Source: Zhongshania sp. R06B22
GTDB lineage: Bacteria > Pseudomonadota > Gammaproteobacteria > Pseudomonadales > Spongiibacteraceae
Reading direction: 5' to 3'
Assembly (NCBI RefSeq): GCF_040892595.1
Contig: NZ_JBFRYB010000001.1
Span: 3,286,001 to 3,350,000, forward strand
DNA: 64,000 nt
The notes under the pieces were generated by a model. It saw only the letters and a list, made by a program, of their open reading frames with translations. It had not been told where the DNA came from and made no database searches. A program made the position numbers and the translations under genes. Shown piece by piece: positions 8,586 through 17,637 of this stretch (within the stretch, counting starts at the first letter, position 1; every line of letters starts with the position of its first letter).

Positions 8586-9275
8586 ATGCAAAAAGTAAAT
8601 AAAAAACCCTCAACGCTTACTCCGAAAGATATGTCATCTTTAGTGATCCCCCTACTCTCATTGCCTCTGTGGATCTACCGCAAGGGATATAAGCGGGCAT
8701 ACGATGTGACGGGCAGCGTGCTTCTTATTATCGCACTATCTCCCTTACTACTATTGACCGCAGTGGCAATTGTCTTAGGAAGCAAGGGCGGCATATTCTT
8801 CCGCCAGCAGCGTGTTGGTGAAAACGGTCAGCTCTTCGCGATGATCAAGTTTCGCTCAATGAGCACTGATCCCCAGTTACACGCCAAAGTTGCATCTATG
8901 GAGAGTGACCGTGACGGAGTATGTAGAAAATTCGTCAATGACCCACGAGTTACTCGCGTTGGACACATCATCCGCAAATTATCCATTGACGAGTTACCCC
9001 AATTAATTAACGTCCTGCGGGGCGAAATGTCATTAATCGGCCCCCGTCCCGCATTAGTTTCAGAGGTTGAACAATACAGCGAATACGACCGTCTTCGCTT
9101 AAAGGCCTTACCTGGAATTTCTGGACTTTGGCAGGTATCTGGTCGCGCCGACCTTAGCTTCGCTGAACAAATAGATTTGGATCTTCGTTATATCCGCGAA
9201 CGAAATTTGTTCACTGATATCGCCATCACCCTAAAAACAATACCCGCGGTTCTATTCGGCGCCGGCGCTTATTAA
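8586..9275 (+). CDS. Initiating undecaprenyl-phosphate sugar phosphotransferase
   Basis: A 229-residue bacterial sugar transferase. One membrane segment (about residues 38-60) is followed by the catalytic domain: FFRQQRVGENG, KFRSMSTD, KLSIDELPQLINVLRGEMSLIGPRP and PGISGLWQVSGR, ending in DLDLRYI. These enzymes move a sugar-1-phosphate to undecaprenyl phosphate and so start the repeat unit. At this length it is the short catalytic form without the large N-terminal module of WbaP/WcaJ. It heads a plus-strand operon with the GT2 gene 30 bp downstream and is driven by a consensus sigma-54 promoter. Confidence 0.95.
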   Translation: MQKVNKKPSTLTPKDMSSLVIPLLSLPLWIYRKGYKRAYDVTGSVLLIIALSPLLLLTAVAIVLGSKGGIFFRQQRVGENGQLFAMIKFRSMSTDPQLHAKVASMESDRDGVCRKFVNDPRVTRVGHIIRKLSIDELPQLINVLRGEMSLIGPRPALVSEVEQYSEYDRLRLKALPGISGLWQVSGRADLSFAEQIDLDLRYIRERNLFTDIAITLKTIPAVLFGAGAY

Positions 9276-9305
9276 TCCCCTCTATATCGAATAAGGAGAC
9301 AAACC

Positions 9306-10352
9306 ATGGATTTCATTGATAAAGCATTCGAAAACAAGCTAAAAGCTGAAATGCTAGACCTAACTAGAGCGCCATTAGTTAGTGTAGTTATTCCAATGTA
9401 TAACGCAGCAAAATACCTACCTGCCTGCCTTAATTCGGTATTAGAGCAAAGCTACCGCAACCTAGAAATCATTTGTGTAGACGACGGTTCACCAGATAAC
9501 TGCGCGGATATCGTGAACAGCTATGATGACAATCGTATTGTATTAGTGAAGCAAAATAATAGAGGTTTGGCAGGTGCAAGAAACACAGGAATTCGCTGGG
9601 CAAAGGGCGACTTTGTGGCTCTATTAGATGCAGATGATACCTGGTTCCCTAAGAAGATAGAGATACATGTATCGCACTTGCGTGCGAACCCTGACATCGG
9701 CATCAGCTATAGCGGATCTCAGTTTATCGACGAGGCCGGAACAGACATGAAAATTGGTCAGTATCCAAAGCATAAAAATATAAGTGCAGACGATATATTC
9801 TGCCGCAACCCAGTGGGCAATGGATCCGCACCAGTACTACGCAAAGCGGTGTTTTCGGAGATCGCTTTTTTTAGCCCCGAACACGGTCATGCCGACGCTA
9901 TGTACTTTGACGAGAGTTTTCGCCAATCCGAAGATGTTGAATGCTGGCTGAGAATTGCACTATCAACCAAGTGGAAATTTGAAGGGGTGAATGAGGTATT
10001 AACATATTATCGAGTAAATGGTGGCGGTCTTTCTGCAAACTGGCAGAAGCAGCTTGCAGCATGGGAGCGATCAGTAGAAAAAAATCGACAGATAGATCCT
10101 GATTTTGTCGCCAAGTGGGAATCCTTGGCTCGGGCCTATCAGTACCGTTACTTAGCTCGCCGCGCTATCCAGTCTAGAGATGCTAGTAGCGCAAGAATGT
10201 TAACTTTGCTGGCGTTCAAGTCGAACAGTAGCATCATTGTCAAAGATTTTAGTCGCAGCGCTATAACGGCAACATGCGCAATTCTTCTTTCGATATTATC
10301 CACACCACAGTATGAAGCCCTTGAGCGCCAGGCAATGGGTATTCCAGCTTAA
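9306..10352 (+). CDS. Family 2 glycosyltransferase
   Basis: A 348-residue GT-A fold enzyme. The N-terminus has VSVVIPMYNAAKYL, the nucleotide-sugar motif ICVDDGSPDN and the DxD-type LLDADDTW near residue 110. A second acidic region (QSEDVECWLRIA) fits the acceptor/base part of GT2. It probably adds a sugar to the lipid-linked repeat unit begun by the gene 30 bp upstream. An AAGGAG ribosome binding site precedes the ATG. The C-terminal 60 residues are helical and contain one hydrophobic stretch, possibly membrane-associated. Donor and acceptor are unknown. Confidence 0.92.
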   Translation: MDFIDKAFENKLKAEMLDLTRAPLVSVVIPMYNAAKYLPACLNSVLEQSYRNLEIICVDDGSPDNCADIVNSYDDNRIVLVKQNNRGLAGARNTGIRWAKGDFVALLDADDTWFPKKIEIHVSHLRANPDIGISYSGSQFIDEAGTDMKIGQYPKHKNISADDIFCRNPVGNGSAPVLRKAVFSEIAFFSPEHGHADAMYFDESFRQSEDVECWLRIALSTKWKFEGVNEVLTYYRVNGGGLSANWQKQLAAWERSVEKNRQIDPDFVAKWESLARAYQYRYLARRAIQSRDASSARMLTLLAFKSNSSIIVKDFSRSAITATCAILLSILSTPQYEALERQAMGIPA

Positions 10353-10374
10353 GCCAAATAAAGTTGAGGTCAGT

Positions 10375-11082
10375 ATGGATAAGCCAATTCTGCACAGTAA
10401 ATTAATTATTCGTCGTCGGGTCGAGGTCGCTAAGTTTCGACCAGAACGACTCAAGCAACCTATGATTATTGGTTTAATAGTCATTCTACTGACGATAATG
10501 ATAAGTCGAGAAACAGGGCTGAGTTTTTCCACCTTAAGCGAAGATGCCGGTATGTCAGACACTAAAACCTGGCTGACTGGCGCTCTGTCTACCCTTGGAA
10601 TAATATTATTAGCGATTGCAGCGGGCATCATGTTATTCACAGCTGGATTTCGTAAACAGCTGGGAATATCAAAACGTAGTAGCGCAGGGTTTTGGTTATC
10701 AATATGTACCATAGTACTCATGCTAGATGATGCATTTCAACTTCATGAGACCCTAGCTGGAGAGTTATTTGGTATGTCAGACTGGATTATTCAGATGGCG
10801 ATTGGCCTGATGATTATTCTCGTGCTGTGCCTGTTTCGGAGTGCCATTCAAAGCTCCTTTATTTTTGCACTACCTGCAATTAGCTTTTGGGCTGGATCGG
10901 TTTTGTTTGATTTAGTGTCTGCCGAGTTCTCCTGGTCTTCAGTACTAATGGAAGACAGTTTCAAATTATTGGGTATTTGTTGCTGGCTCCAATTTTCGAT
11001 TGACATTGGCAATCGGAGTCTACGCGACATAATAGACACAACATCAAGTAGACAACGTGATACAACGAGAAAACCTTTGTAA
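10375..11082 (+). CDS. Multi-pass membrane protein of the exopolysaccharide locus, unknown function
   Basis: A protein of about 235 residues with roughly six membrane segments and a charged N-terminus. I chose the ATG at 10375 because GAGGT lies 4 bp before it and it follows the GT2 stop by 22 bp; an earlier in-frame start at 10312 would overlap the GT2 gene. I recognise no family. It has no acyltransferase or polymerase motif that I can see. Position as the last gene of the sugar transferase operon suggests a role in export, modification or sensing of the polymer (inference). Confidence 0.7.
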   Translation: MDKPILHSKLIIRRRVEVAKFRPERLKQPMIIGLIVILLTIMISRETGLSFSTLSEDAGMSDTKTWLTGALSTLGIILLAIAAGIMLFTAGFRKQLGISKRSSAGFWLSICTIVLMLDDAFQLHETLAGELFGMSDWIIQMAIGLMIILVLCLFRSAIQSSFIFALPAISFWAGSVLFDLVSAEFSWSSVLMEDSFKLLGICCWLQFSIDIGNRSLRDIIDTTSSRQRDTTRKPL

Positions 11083-11097
11083 AAAAAAGGGGGGGGG
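11081..11097 (+). repeat. A8-G9 homopolymer tract at a gene end
   Basis: Eight A followed by nine G begin within the TAA stop of the membrane protein gene. Tracts like this slip during replication. Because it lies after the coding region, length changes would not alter the protein. The remaining 210 bp up to the convergent GT2 gene hold nothing I can identify. Confidence 0.8.
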
Positions 11098-11311
11098 ATG
11101 TCCAGCGTGCTCTTAATAGATATGACTTTATTATCCTCAGCCCAGCAACTCAAAACTGGGCGAAGAAATCCAAGCAAGCTTTAGCCTTCACTCCCTCGTG
11201 TACAAAGGATAGAATTCAATCGGTAGATCAGCTATCTAAAAACGTGGTTCTATCGATGTAACATTAATAAACTGAAATTCCCCCACGCAAACACGCAGCA
11301 ACAAAATAATT

Positions 11312-12235
11312 TCAGCTAAAGATCCGAATAATTTCCCACTTAAGTCGCTTCAGAGGCAAGAGCCTTGTTCTAGAATCACGCAGTAAGGGAAGCACTGCTT
11401 CGGATTTGCCGGCGCGAATATTCAACTGAGCAATATGTAAAATGTGATTCGCCGTCAAACGCAGCATATCCTGCTTGCGTGAATCAGCGGAGTTCATTGC
11501 GTGAGCAAGAAGTCTTTTACTGAATGGACATTCGCTATCTGGAGGGTTTGTTAAACAGGCACGATTATCAGCATCTTGAAGATAATAGGAAGAAACTCGC
11601 TGGGAAAACGCCATAGAATAACGGTAGGCGATACGCACCCACATATCCTGATCCTCCCCCATTGGCTCGCCTTCTGGAAAGCCTCCAACTTGCTTTAAAA
11701 CCACCGCCGGAACACACGCACAAGAGGGTGTGATCGGTAGTTCACCCCTGCTGGCAACGGCGAAGAAATCATACTCAAACTGGGCCGAGCGTCGTTGCAA
11801 TGCATTGAATTTGGGTTGTATGACAATGTCGTCGCCTTTCTGATAGCGATGAGCGTAGGCGGTAGAGTAAGCACCACATTGAGGAAAAGCAATCAACAAG
11901 CTATCAATTTCCGACAATAAGTACGGAGCCCACAAATCATCTCCGTCCAGGAATACAATGTACTCGCCCTTCGCCTCAGAAATACCGGTATTACGTGCTT
12001 TAGACACTCCACCGTTGGCTTGGCAAATAAGCCTTATTCGGGTATCGAGCTGGCTATACTCGCGGACGATGTCGGGCCCTTTATCGGAAGATCCATCATC
12101 GACTACAACAACTTCAAAGTCTGAAACGGTCTGCGCAACTATTGAATCAAGCGTGTCTCCGATGTGGCCGGCCTTATTATACAAAGGCACAACTACAGAA
12201 TACTTCGGCAACTGCATATCGCTGTTCTCAGTCAT
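11312..12235 (-). CDS. Family 2 glycosyltransferase
   Basis: About 307 residues with the GT2 signature: YSVVVPLYNKAGHI, VVVDDGSSD, GVSKARNTGI and the DxD-like FLDGDDLW, then GEDQDMWVRIA. It is last in the minus-strand operon wza-wzz-polymerase-pyruvyl transferase-GT2. The ATG at 12235 overlaps the preceding stop in TGATG and has GGAG 9 bp upstream, which I prefer to an upstream TTG at 12250. It probably adds one residue of the repeat unit; specificity is unknown. Confidence 0.9.
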   Translation of the reverse strand: MTENSDMQLPKYSVVVPLYNKAGHIGDTLDSIVAQTVSDFEVVVVDDGSSDKGPDIVREYSQLDTRIRLICQANGGVSKARNTGISEAKGEYIVFLDGDDLWAPYLLSEIDSLLIAFPQCGAYSTAYAHRYQKGDDIVIQPKFNALQRRSAQFEYDFFAVASRGELPITPSCACVPAVVLKQVGGFPEGEPMGEDQDMWVRIAYRYSMAFSQRVSSYYLQDADNRACLTNPPDSECPFSKRLLAHAMNSADSRKQDMLRLTANHILHIAQLNIRAGKSEAVLPLLRDSRTRLLPLKRLKWEIIRIFS

Positions 12236-13329
12236 CAATAGCTGCTCCAATTACTCATTGCTTTTTCTGCTGCTGCACCAATAGCTAGTTGCGGGAATGT
12301 ATAATCGTCAGCCAATATTCTCGCTAAACTTGTCTCTAGCTTCGCACCATCTATATCAATAGTGTCCATGCCAAAGTCTTCACTTTGCCCTATATCTCGG
12401 CACCAATTATGACACTTAGGGTGGTAATTCAACACGATCGCCGGGGTCCCACTTAAATACGCAAATACTGCAGCGTGTAAACGCATTGCCAAAATACCAC
12501 GCAAACGACTAATTTGATTCACCGCGCGCATCGGGTCAGCTGCATAATGAATAATTTCACAGGGTATATTCTTTAATTTTTGTCGAAGATCTTGATGCAC
12601 GGGGTGATCGCCCAAATCAGGATGTCCGTTAAAGTCGATTAATCTAACTTCAAACTTCTCCTGCTTGTAGAGTTTGTTCAATGTATTGGCAATAACACTA
12701 TTTCGATGTAACTCTGCGTTTTCGTCACCACTAAAACGCTCTACCGGGCACAACGCAACGCCAATCGCATTATCTCGATTTGGCGCCAAAGCAGACACAA
12801 AGTCAGGCTCAATACTCATGCCAGGTGCTAGATCGAAAGTGAGGGCCACATTGGCATTCGGTGCAATACTACGAGCAATGTCAAAGCTGACGCGATCGCG
12901 CAGGCCTGTAAAATCACATCGATTTAGAAAATCAGCACAAACTCGCTCCGCCTCGGAGTCAACAAAAGGGCCGAGACCAACCCCAACTGCACAATGCTTG
13001 TTACTGCCTGCAAGCTTCAAATATTGCAATTTCTGCCGTATGTCTTTAGCCGTATGAAAAACGGAACCACCACCAATCACTATATGGCGACTATTCGTTG
13101 CTGCGATATACTTTAAAATCCGATCATGGCCTCTAAATTTCTGTTTTTTACTTTGAATAGCTGAAATATTCAAGGCATGACAAACATCACTGCCTCTCGC
13201 TGCGGTGGCTGCAATATTATTAGCCATTAGATGACGTCGCGCGCCAGCTGCCGCTGCCGCCATCAACATATCATCACCGGTATTGTGCATGCCGTAGTAA
13301 CCGACCAATAGAGCGTCAAAACGTTTCAT
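12235..13329 (-). CDS. Polysaccharide pyruvyl transferase family protein
   Basis: About 364 residues. The N-terminus GYYGMHNTGDDMLM matches the 'GxxGxxNxGDE' start of the pyruvyl transferase family (CsaB/WcaK/PssM type). IVIGGGSVF, MRLHAAVFAYLSGTPAIVLNYHPK and a C-terminal Asp-rich tail agree with it. Members transfer a pyruvate ketal from phosphoenolpyruvate to a sugar and make the polymer acidic. The start at 13329 follows AGGA by a normal distance; a longer frame from 13353 would overlap the polymerase gene. The family also holds non-pyruvyl functions, so the exact reaction is inferred. Confidence 0.85.
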   Translation of the reverse strand: MKRFDALLVGYYGMHNTGDDMLMAAAAAGARRHLMANNIAATAARGSDVCHALNISAIQSKKQKFRGHDRILKYIAATNSRHIVIGGGSVFHTAKDIRQKLQYLKLAGSNKHCAVGVGLGPFVDSEAERVCADFLNRCDFTGLRDRVSFDIARSIAPNANVALTFDLAPGMSIEPDFVSALAPNRDNAIGVALCPVERFSGDENAELHRNSVIANTLNKLYKQEKFEVRLIDFNGHPDLGDHPVHQDLRQKLKNIPCEIIHYAADPMRAVNQISRLRGILAMRLHAAVFAYLSGTPAIVLNYHPKCHNWCRDIGQSEDFGMDTIDIDGAKLETSLARILADDYTFPQLAIGAAAEKAMSNWSSY

Positions 13330-13339
13330 AGAACTATTC

Positions 13340-14656
13340 CTAAATACGGCCAACGCCGTTCCTTCGTTGCTGTTTCTCTATTATGGCTTTTGATAAGGTG
13401 TCGTTGCGAAATGCGATACCAATCAATACTAATGCGGGCCAAAAAAGATAAGCCAACATCTCAATATTTTCGCCAAAACTAAACATGATCAATATGAGAA
13501 CACAAGAAAGTGCAGCCTGCGCCGTTCGGCAGTTTTGCGCCTGCACCAAAAGTAACATCAAGGTTACAGCCATAGGAATTAATAACGCTAAAAACCCAAC
13601 AATACCTTTTACAAACAACAAGCCGTACCAACTGTGATGCGAGCCTATAGGCATATACTCTACTAGATGAGGCCCTCGCTCAACGACTCCGTGCCCCCAG
13701 ATGGGTGCCTCATCTCGCCAGCGCTGGATAGCAATACGTGCCAATGCTGCGCGAACGCGACTAGACCCAGCACGCGCCGACTTGAACTCCTCAACTGATG
13801 ATTCTGCAAAGTTCATAAGCTGTGTCGCGACAACAGCCATGGTAGAAACACCAACGCCGCCGCTTATCCATAGTGCAGGCGAATTGAGTTTTGAAATAAA
13901 ATATACCGCTGGCGAAACAAACAACATTGCTACCAAGCCGGCGCGAGATTGGCACATTAATACCATTGCAATACTGCCCAAGATACCTATCCATCGCCAA
14001 CGCACGTTCTGCTCTTTCAACGCAAAGACGAAATAGAAATTGGCCAATAGGCCTGCCGCCGGCGCCCAGGGTGTAAAGAATCTCCACCGCGGCCCTAGAG
14101 ACTCTGGATTTATTCCATATAACTGAAACTCGAAAAACTCGGGACCGGGCCCACCAATAATTTTCAGTGGCGAGATATAAATCGTACCTGGAATCGGAGT
14201 GTAGGCAGCTACAACAAACAGCGGTATTAACAGTAATGTATGTAAACAAATTACACAGCAAGCCCGATATATTAACTCAGCTCGGATTGGTAAGGTTGCA
14301 CCGATCATGATGAATAGGGCCAACAGGGCCCAGCCCTTTGCCCAGCCGATACTGGATTTTATAATTGCGGGAATACCTAGATAAAAATCTAAATGGCCTA
14401 TCAGCAAGGCGACTTCCATCACAAGCATACCAACTACCCAAAGCATGACCACAGGATGAGGCTCAACCTGAATACTTTTTGCCCGCATAGACTGAGGCAA
14501 CCAGAAATTGTATACCCAGTACATTATTAGTAGCCATGCGAGCACCGGTGCCACAAGGTATACAGCACCCAACATGTAAAAAGGGTAGGTCAGAATTAAA
14601 GCGTACCAAATCCACTTTTCGATAATATTTTCTGGATTAACTGCTTGCGCTTCCAT
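13340..14656 (-). CDS. O-antigen ligase/polymerase-like membrane protein (Wzy-like)
   Basis: A 438-residue integral membrane protein with about 11-12 helices. A long loop before the last helices holds IQRWRDEAPIWGHGVVERGPH and SHHSWYGLLFVKGIVG, the region that defines the O-antigen ligase/Wzy superfamily. It would polymerise lipid-linked repeat units in the periplasm, together with the Wzz-like protein encoded just upstream. Its start lies inside the wzz gene (61-bp overlap) and the ribosome binding site is weak, so coupling is likely or the true start lies further in. Confidence 0.85.
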   Translation of the reverse strand: MEAQAVNPENIIEKWIWYALILTYPFYMLGAVYLVAPVLAWLLIMYWVYNFWLPQSMRAKSIQVEPHPVVMLWVVGMLVMEVALLIGHLDFYLGIPAIIKSSIGWAKGWALLALFIMIGATLPIRAELIYRACCVICLHTLLLIPLFVVAAYTPIPGTIYISPLKIIGGPGPEFFEFQLYGINPESLGPRWRFFTPWAPAAGLLANFYFVFALKEQNVRWRWIGILGSIAMVLMCQSRAGLVAMLFVSPAVYFISKLNSPALWISGGVGVSTMAVVATQLMNFAESSVEEFKSARAGSSRVRAALARIAIQRWRDEAPIWGHGVVERGPHLVEYMPIGSHHSWYGLLFVKGIVGFLALLIPMAVTLMLLLVQAQNCRTAQAALSCVLILIMFSFGENIEMLAYLFWPALVLIGIAFRNDTLSKAIIEKQQRRNGVGRI

Positions 14657-16002
14657 AACAAGAATAGTCCGAATAGAGCCATACCGCTTCCGATCACACC
14701 ACCAACTACGGCAAGAATTTTATTAGGTGAGGCTGGACGCAGCGGCAGCGACGGTGCTGCCAATACTTGAACCAATGGATAAGAGGCGAATATATCGGTC
14801 TTACCGGTATCAATTTGTGTCACCGCAGAGGTGTAGACTGCCTCCGCGATTTGATAATTTCGCTCTAGCTCGTCTAGCTGGGACGCCTCTTCAGCAAAAA
14901 GTTTAAGGCTATTTTTATGATCGATAATCGCGGTATCTAGGTGTTTAATTTTTCCTAACAGGCCTTCAATTTGTGCGAAAGACACCAACAAATCTTGGAA
15001 AAGCGCATCCTGCCCCCCAGAATTATTCATATTTATGAGTTTTATAGTACCCATGTCCTTATGTCCTACCAGCTCAAAACTTCGCTGTTGAAGCGCTGAT
15101 AGTGTTCCTTTTTGACGGGCGCCTTCTGTCACTACCTGTGGATGGGCATCCCCCCACTTAGAACGAAACACCGCCAGCGTTGCGGTAGCATTTTGATAGT
15201 TTTCCAAATTCTCACGAAATTGCTGATCTGCATTGAGAATAAAGGCGCTGGCCGCGAGCTGGGGAGTGATGCCAAGATTGCGGGATAATTGATCCACATA
15301 ACCACTCACTCTATCGCGCTCCGCGACACTGCCAACCCGATCTTCTTTAATTCGCTCTAAGCGTAAACTCAGCTCCTCATACTGGCGAGCAGATACGTAC
15401 TGGGAATCCTGTTTGTGCAAAATTAAGGCCAGCTGGGCCTCCTTCAAGCGGTTCTTATATACGGCTAAGGCCTGTGAAACAGCATCTTCTCGGCTTTGAA
15501 GTTCATCCGCACGGAGCACCGTAATTCGATGATTGAAAGCCTCGATTAAGGCGCTTCCCTGCTTCTGCGCAAACCCCGGACTCCCGGCCTTAGTAGATAC
15601 CTTAATAATCGCAGTTTCATCTACTAGCTTTATTACTGGTTGTTTAAAGTCTGAATAATCGATACCAAGTCTTTTTGCTGCAGTACCTATAACCGTGGCA
15701 CTGAGAAGCATCTCTTTGTAATTAACCCTAGGATTGATCCCCTTGATCCCGAAAGGTGAACTACTACTACTGCTAGCTTCCCCAATACTTTCCAAATTCA
15801 CTTTGCTCGAGCCACTTTTACCCGGCAGCACGAAAGCAAAATTGCTAACGTATTGAGGAGCAGAGGTAACGTAAAGCCCAACCAAGCCCCAGATGATCAC
15901 AAACGCAACAACGCCTACGACTATATAACGAGTCCATCGTGGTTTATCAGCCCCATCATTATAAGGTTGCAAGGCTCTGCTTGGGTCAACGCTTGGTGTC
16001 AT
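14596..16002 (-). CDS. Wzz/GumC-like chain-length determinant
   Basis: A 468-residue polysaccharide co-polymerase. Membrane segments lie near residues 28-48 and 430-450, flanking a large periplasmic coiled-coil region (about 150-400). The C-terminal PSLPLRPASPNKI before the second helix is the usual Pro-rich signature. No tyrosine-kinase domain follows, so it is the kinase-less type, and no separate BY-kinase gene is seen in the window. A 16-residue run rich in Ser (SSSSSS) follows the first helix. It lies 19 bp downstream of the wza-like gene. Confidence 0.9.
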   Translation of the reverse strand: MTPSVDPSRALQPYNDGADKPRWTRYIVVGVVAFVIIWGLVGLYVTSAPQYVSNFAFVLPGKSGSSKVNLESIGEASSSSSSPFGIKGINPRVNYKEMLLSATVIGTAAKRLGIDYSDFKQPVIKLVDETAIIKVSTKAGSPGFAQKQGSALIEAFNHRITVLRADELQSREDAVSQALAVYKNRLKEAQLALILHKQDSQYVSARQYEELSLRLERIKEDRVGSVAERDRVSGYVDQLSRNLGITPQLAASAFILNADQQFRENLENYQNATATLAVFRSKWGDAHPQVVTEGARQKGTLSALQQRSFELVGHKDMGTIKLINMNNSGGQDALFQDLLVSFAQIEGLLGKIKHLDTAIIDHKNSLKLFAEEASQLDELERNYQIAEAVYTSAVTQIDTGKTDIFASYPLVQVLAAPSLPLRPASPNKILAVVGGVIGSGMALFGLFLLWKRKQLIQKILSKSGFGTL

Positions 16003-16021
16003 AATCCTCCTACTCCAGTAA

Positions 16022-17320
16022 TCAGCGTAAAATCGAAAATGGCGACGCTACATCCACTATTGCTCTAGCGATGTCACGTATATTAACGATCGTTGAGTCG
16101 TAGCAGCTTACCGTATCATTCGGCAGTAGATAGGGATTATTTCCTGGTTCATCGGGGTTGCGTAGTAACTCTTCGATATTCCTCTCAATAACTTCGTTTT
16201 TGCCGGTTACAGGGTTCATTCCAACCAATACTGCATAGCGTGAGGAATTTGTCATACGAGTGCCACCGCTGCAGTTACCCGAAACAACCGCCTGCAGAAG
16301 CCTAGATCCGTAGGGCATACTACTAGAATACTGGCCAACTGCGGCAGAGGCATTATTCTTCGCACTGTCTGTTAAGTTTGAGATAAAGACACGTATCCCC
16401 TTTGGCGTTAATTGAGTAGGACGAATCAACTCAGCCTGCAAACAACCCGCAGACGGCACTATTATCTGGTCACCAGCAATCAGCGGCACATCGCCGCTAC
16501 TATGCCCGGAAAAGACTCCAGCCAAATTAATTTCTTGCTGCCAGCCATCTCGAATCAAAATAACTTTATCTACCCTCGCGTCAGGACGCACTCCACTCGC
16601 GGCACGCAAGGCTTCGCTCAAATAACGCTTAGTAGGATAATCACCACTGATTCGATTTTTATCCTGATGAACTTGTTGCGGTATAAGTTCGTTAATCAAC
16701 ACCCGTCCCGGCTCGTAAACAGCACCTGACACCGACACCATAACGGGCGCCCACTGCAGCGGGCGAACGCTGAGCCGGAGCGTGTGCGCTAAAAAAATCT
16801 GCTTCGTAATAAGCATCATACTCAAGCGAGACTCGACTTCTTCGGTATCCAAACCAACAACCTGCAAAGGAGATAGGTAAGGAAGCTCGATATTACCGTC
16901 ATGACTTACCAAATACTCCCCGCTAAACTCCTCGCCATCATGTATGCGTATATCAATTTTATCCCCCGGCGAAAGCGGGAGTAAGCGGCTGCTCGCTGCA
17001 TATTGACTGCGTGGTGTGCCTGGATTCCTGAAACCGCTAGGCAGCGGCTGATTTACCGAGTAATTACTTTGGTCTCCAGCAAAGTGAGTCGTATTTTCCG
17101 TGCAGCTTGCGATTTGGAGGCGACCAGGACCCTGCGTGTCACTACTAGCTGTGGCAAGTTGCGCAATATCGGCTGGTGATGCCGGCATCTGACTATGGCG
17201 ACTCGCGGGAGTAGTAGAGCATGCGCTCAATACAAGTAGCATCAGTGAGGCGCTCACCACGCGTAAGTTCAGCGCAAATGGGATAGGACGATGATTTACT
17301 TGGCAATAGACTGTCTTCAT
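16022..17320 (-). CDS. Polysaccharide export lipoprotein (Wza-like)
   Basis: A 432-residue outer-membrane export protein. The signal peptide ends in a lipobox, LSAC, near residue 34. The poly-export domain begins at LSPGDKIDIRIHDGEEFSGEYLVSHDG, with LPYLSPLQVVGLDTEEVE next, followed by SLBB-like segments (SVSGAVYEPGRVLIN, and DARVDKVILIRDG). It would form the outer-membrane channel working with the Wzz-like protein. It is first in a five-gene minus-strand operon and has a predicted sigma-54 promoter 67 bp upstream. Confidence 0.93.
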   Translation of the reverse strand: MKTVYCQVNHRPIPFALNLRVVSASLMLLVLSACSTTPASRHSQMPASPADIAQLATASSDTQGPGRLQIASCTENTTHFAGDQSNYSVNQPLPSGFRNPGTPRSQYAASSRLLPLSPGDKIDIRIHDGEEFSGEYLVSHDGNIELPYLSPLQVVGLDTEEVESRLSMMLITKQIFLAHTLRLSVRPLQWAPVMVSVSGAVYEPGRVLINELIPQQVHQDKNRISGDYPTKRYLSEALRAASGVRPDARVDKVILIRDGWQQEINLAGVFSGHSSGDVPLIAGDQIIVPSAGCLQAELIRPTQLTPKGIRVFISNLTDSAKNNASAAVGQYSSSMPYGSRLLQAVVSGNCSGGTRMTNSSRYAVLVGMNPVTGKNEVIERNIEELLRNPDEPGNNPYLLPNDTVSCYDSTIVNIRDIARAIVDVASPFSILR

Positions 17321-17386
17321 TTTGGCATTCCAAATAGATTATGGCTCGCGTGATAGGAACTGTCGTCCTTAGTTAAACTAAAGACT

Positions 17387-17401
17387 GCAGTGCTCGTGCC
17401 A
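17387..17401 (-). promoter_or_regulatory. Predicted sigma-54 promoter of the wza operon
   Basis: On the minus strand TGGCAC-GAGCA-CTGC has a perfect -24 element, correct GG-N10-GC spacing, and one departure (C for T) in the -12 element. The start codon lies 66 bp downstream. Confidence 0.7.
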
Positions 17402-17470
17402 ATCACTAAAAATATTAAAATACCCATAAAAAACAGTAAGATAAGAAATAATTGTGCCGTTTATGCAATT

Positions 17471-17483
17471 TCGCACATTGCAA
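17471..17483. promoter_or_regulatory. LuxO-type activator site upstream of wza
   Basis: TCGCA-CAT-TGCAA matches TTGCA-N3-TGCAA with one mismatch in a half-site. It lies 69 bp upstream of the -24 element of the wza promoter, within the spread seen at the four other predicted sigma-54 promoters. Confidence 0.5.
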
Positions 17484-17590
17484 AAATAACGCCTATTCGC
17501 ATTATGCGACTCATAATGCATTTAACATTGCGCAAATCAGTAACCACCTAGAAATCTCCGGAACTATAGAATCAATAGCTGCTACTTATT

Positions 17591-17631
17591 GACAAGCGGT
17601 GATGGCCAGACGCGAGCCATCACTGCTTGTC
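17591..17631 (-). terminator. Long hairpin after the GT26 fusion gene
   Basis: Sixteen-bp arms (GACAAGCGGTGATGGC and its complement with one G-T pair) enclose a 9-nt loop just past the GT26 stop. No T tract follows on either strand, so it may stabilise mRNA ends or act with Rho rather than be a classical terminator. Confidence 0.55.
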
Positions 17632-17637
17632 CGTGTA

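Larger units (their letters stand above)
17321..17637. other. Intergenic control region between wza and the GT26 fusion gene
   Basis: No coding frame is supported in these 317 bp. They hold the wza sigma-54 promoter (17387-17401), a near-match LuxO-type site TCGCA-CAT-TGCAA (17471-17483), a perfect inverted repeat GCATTATG-N5-CATAATGC (17499-17519), a TTGCGCAA palindrome (17528-17535) and a strong hairpin (17591-17631). Confidence 0.75.
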
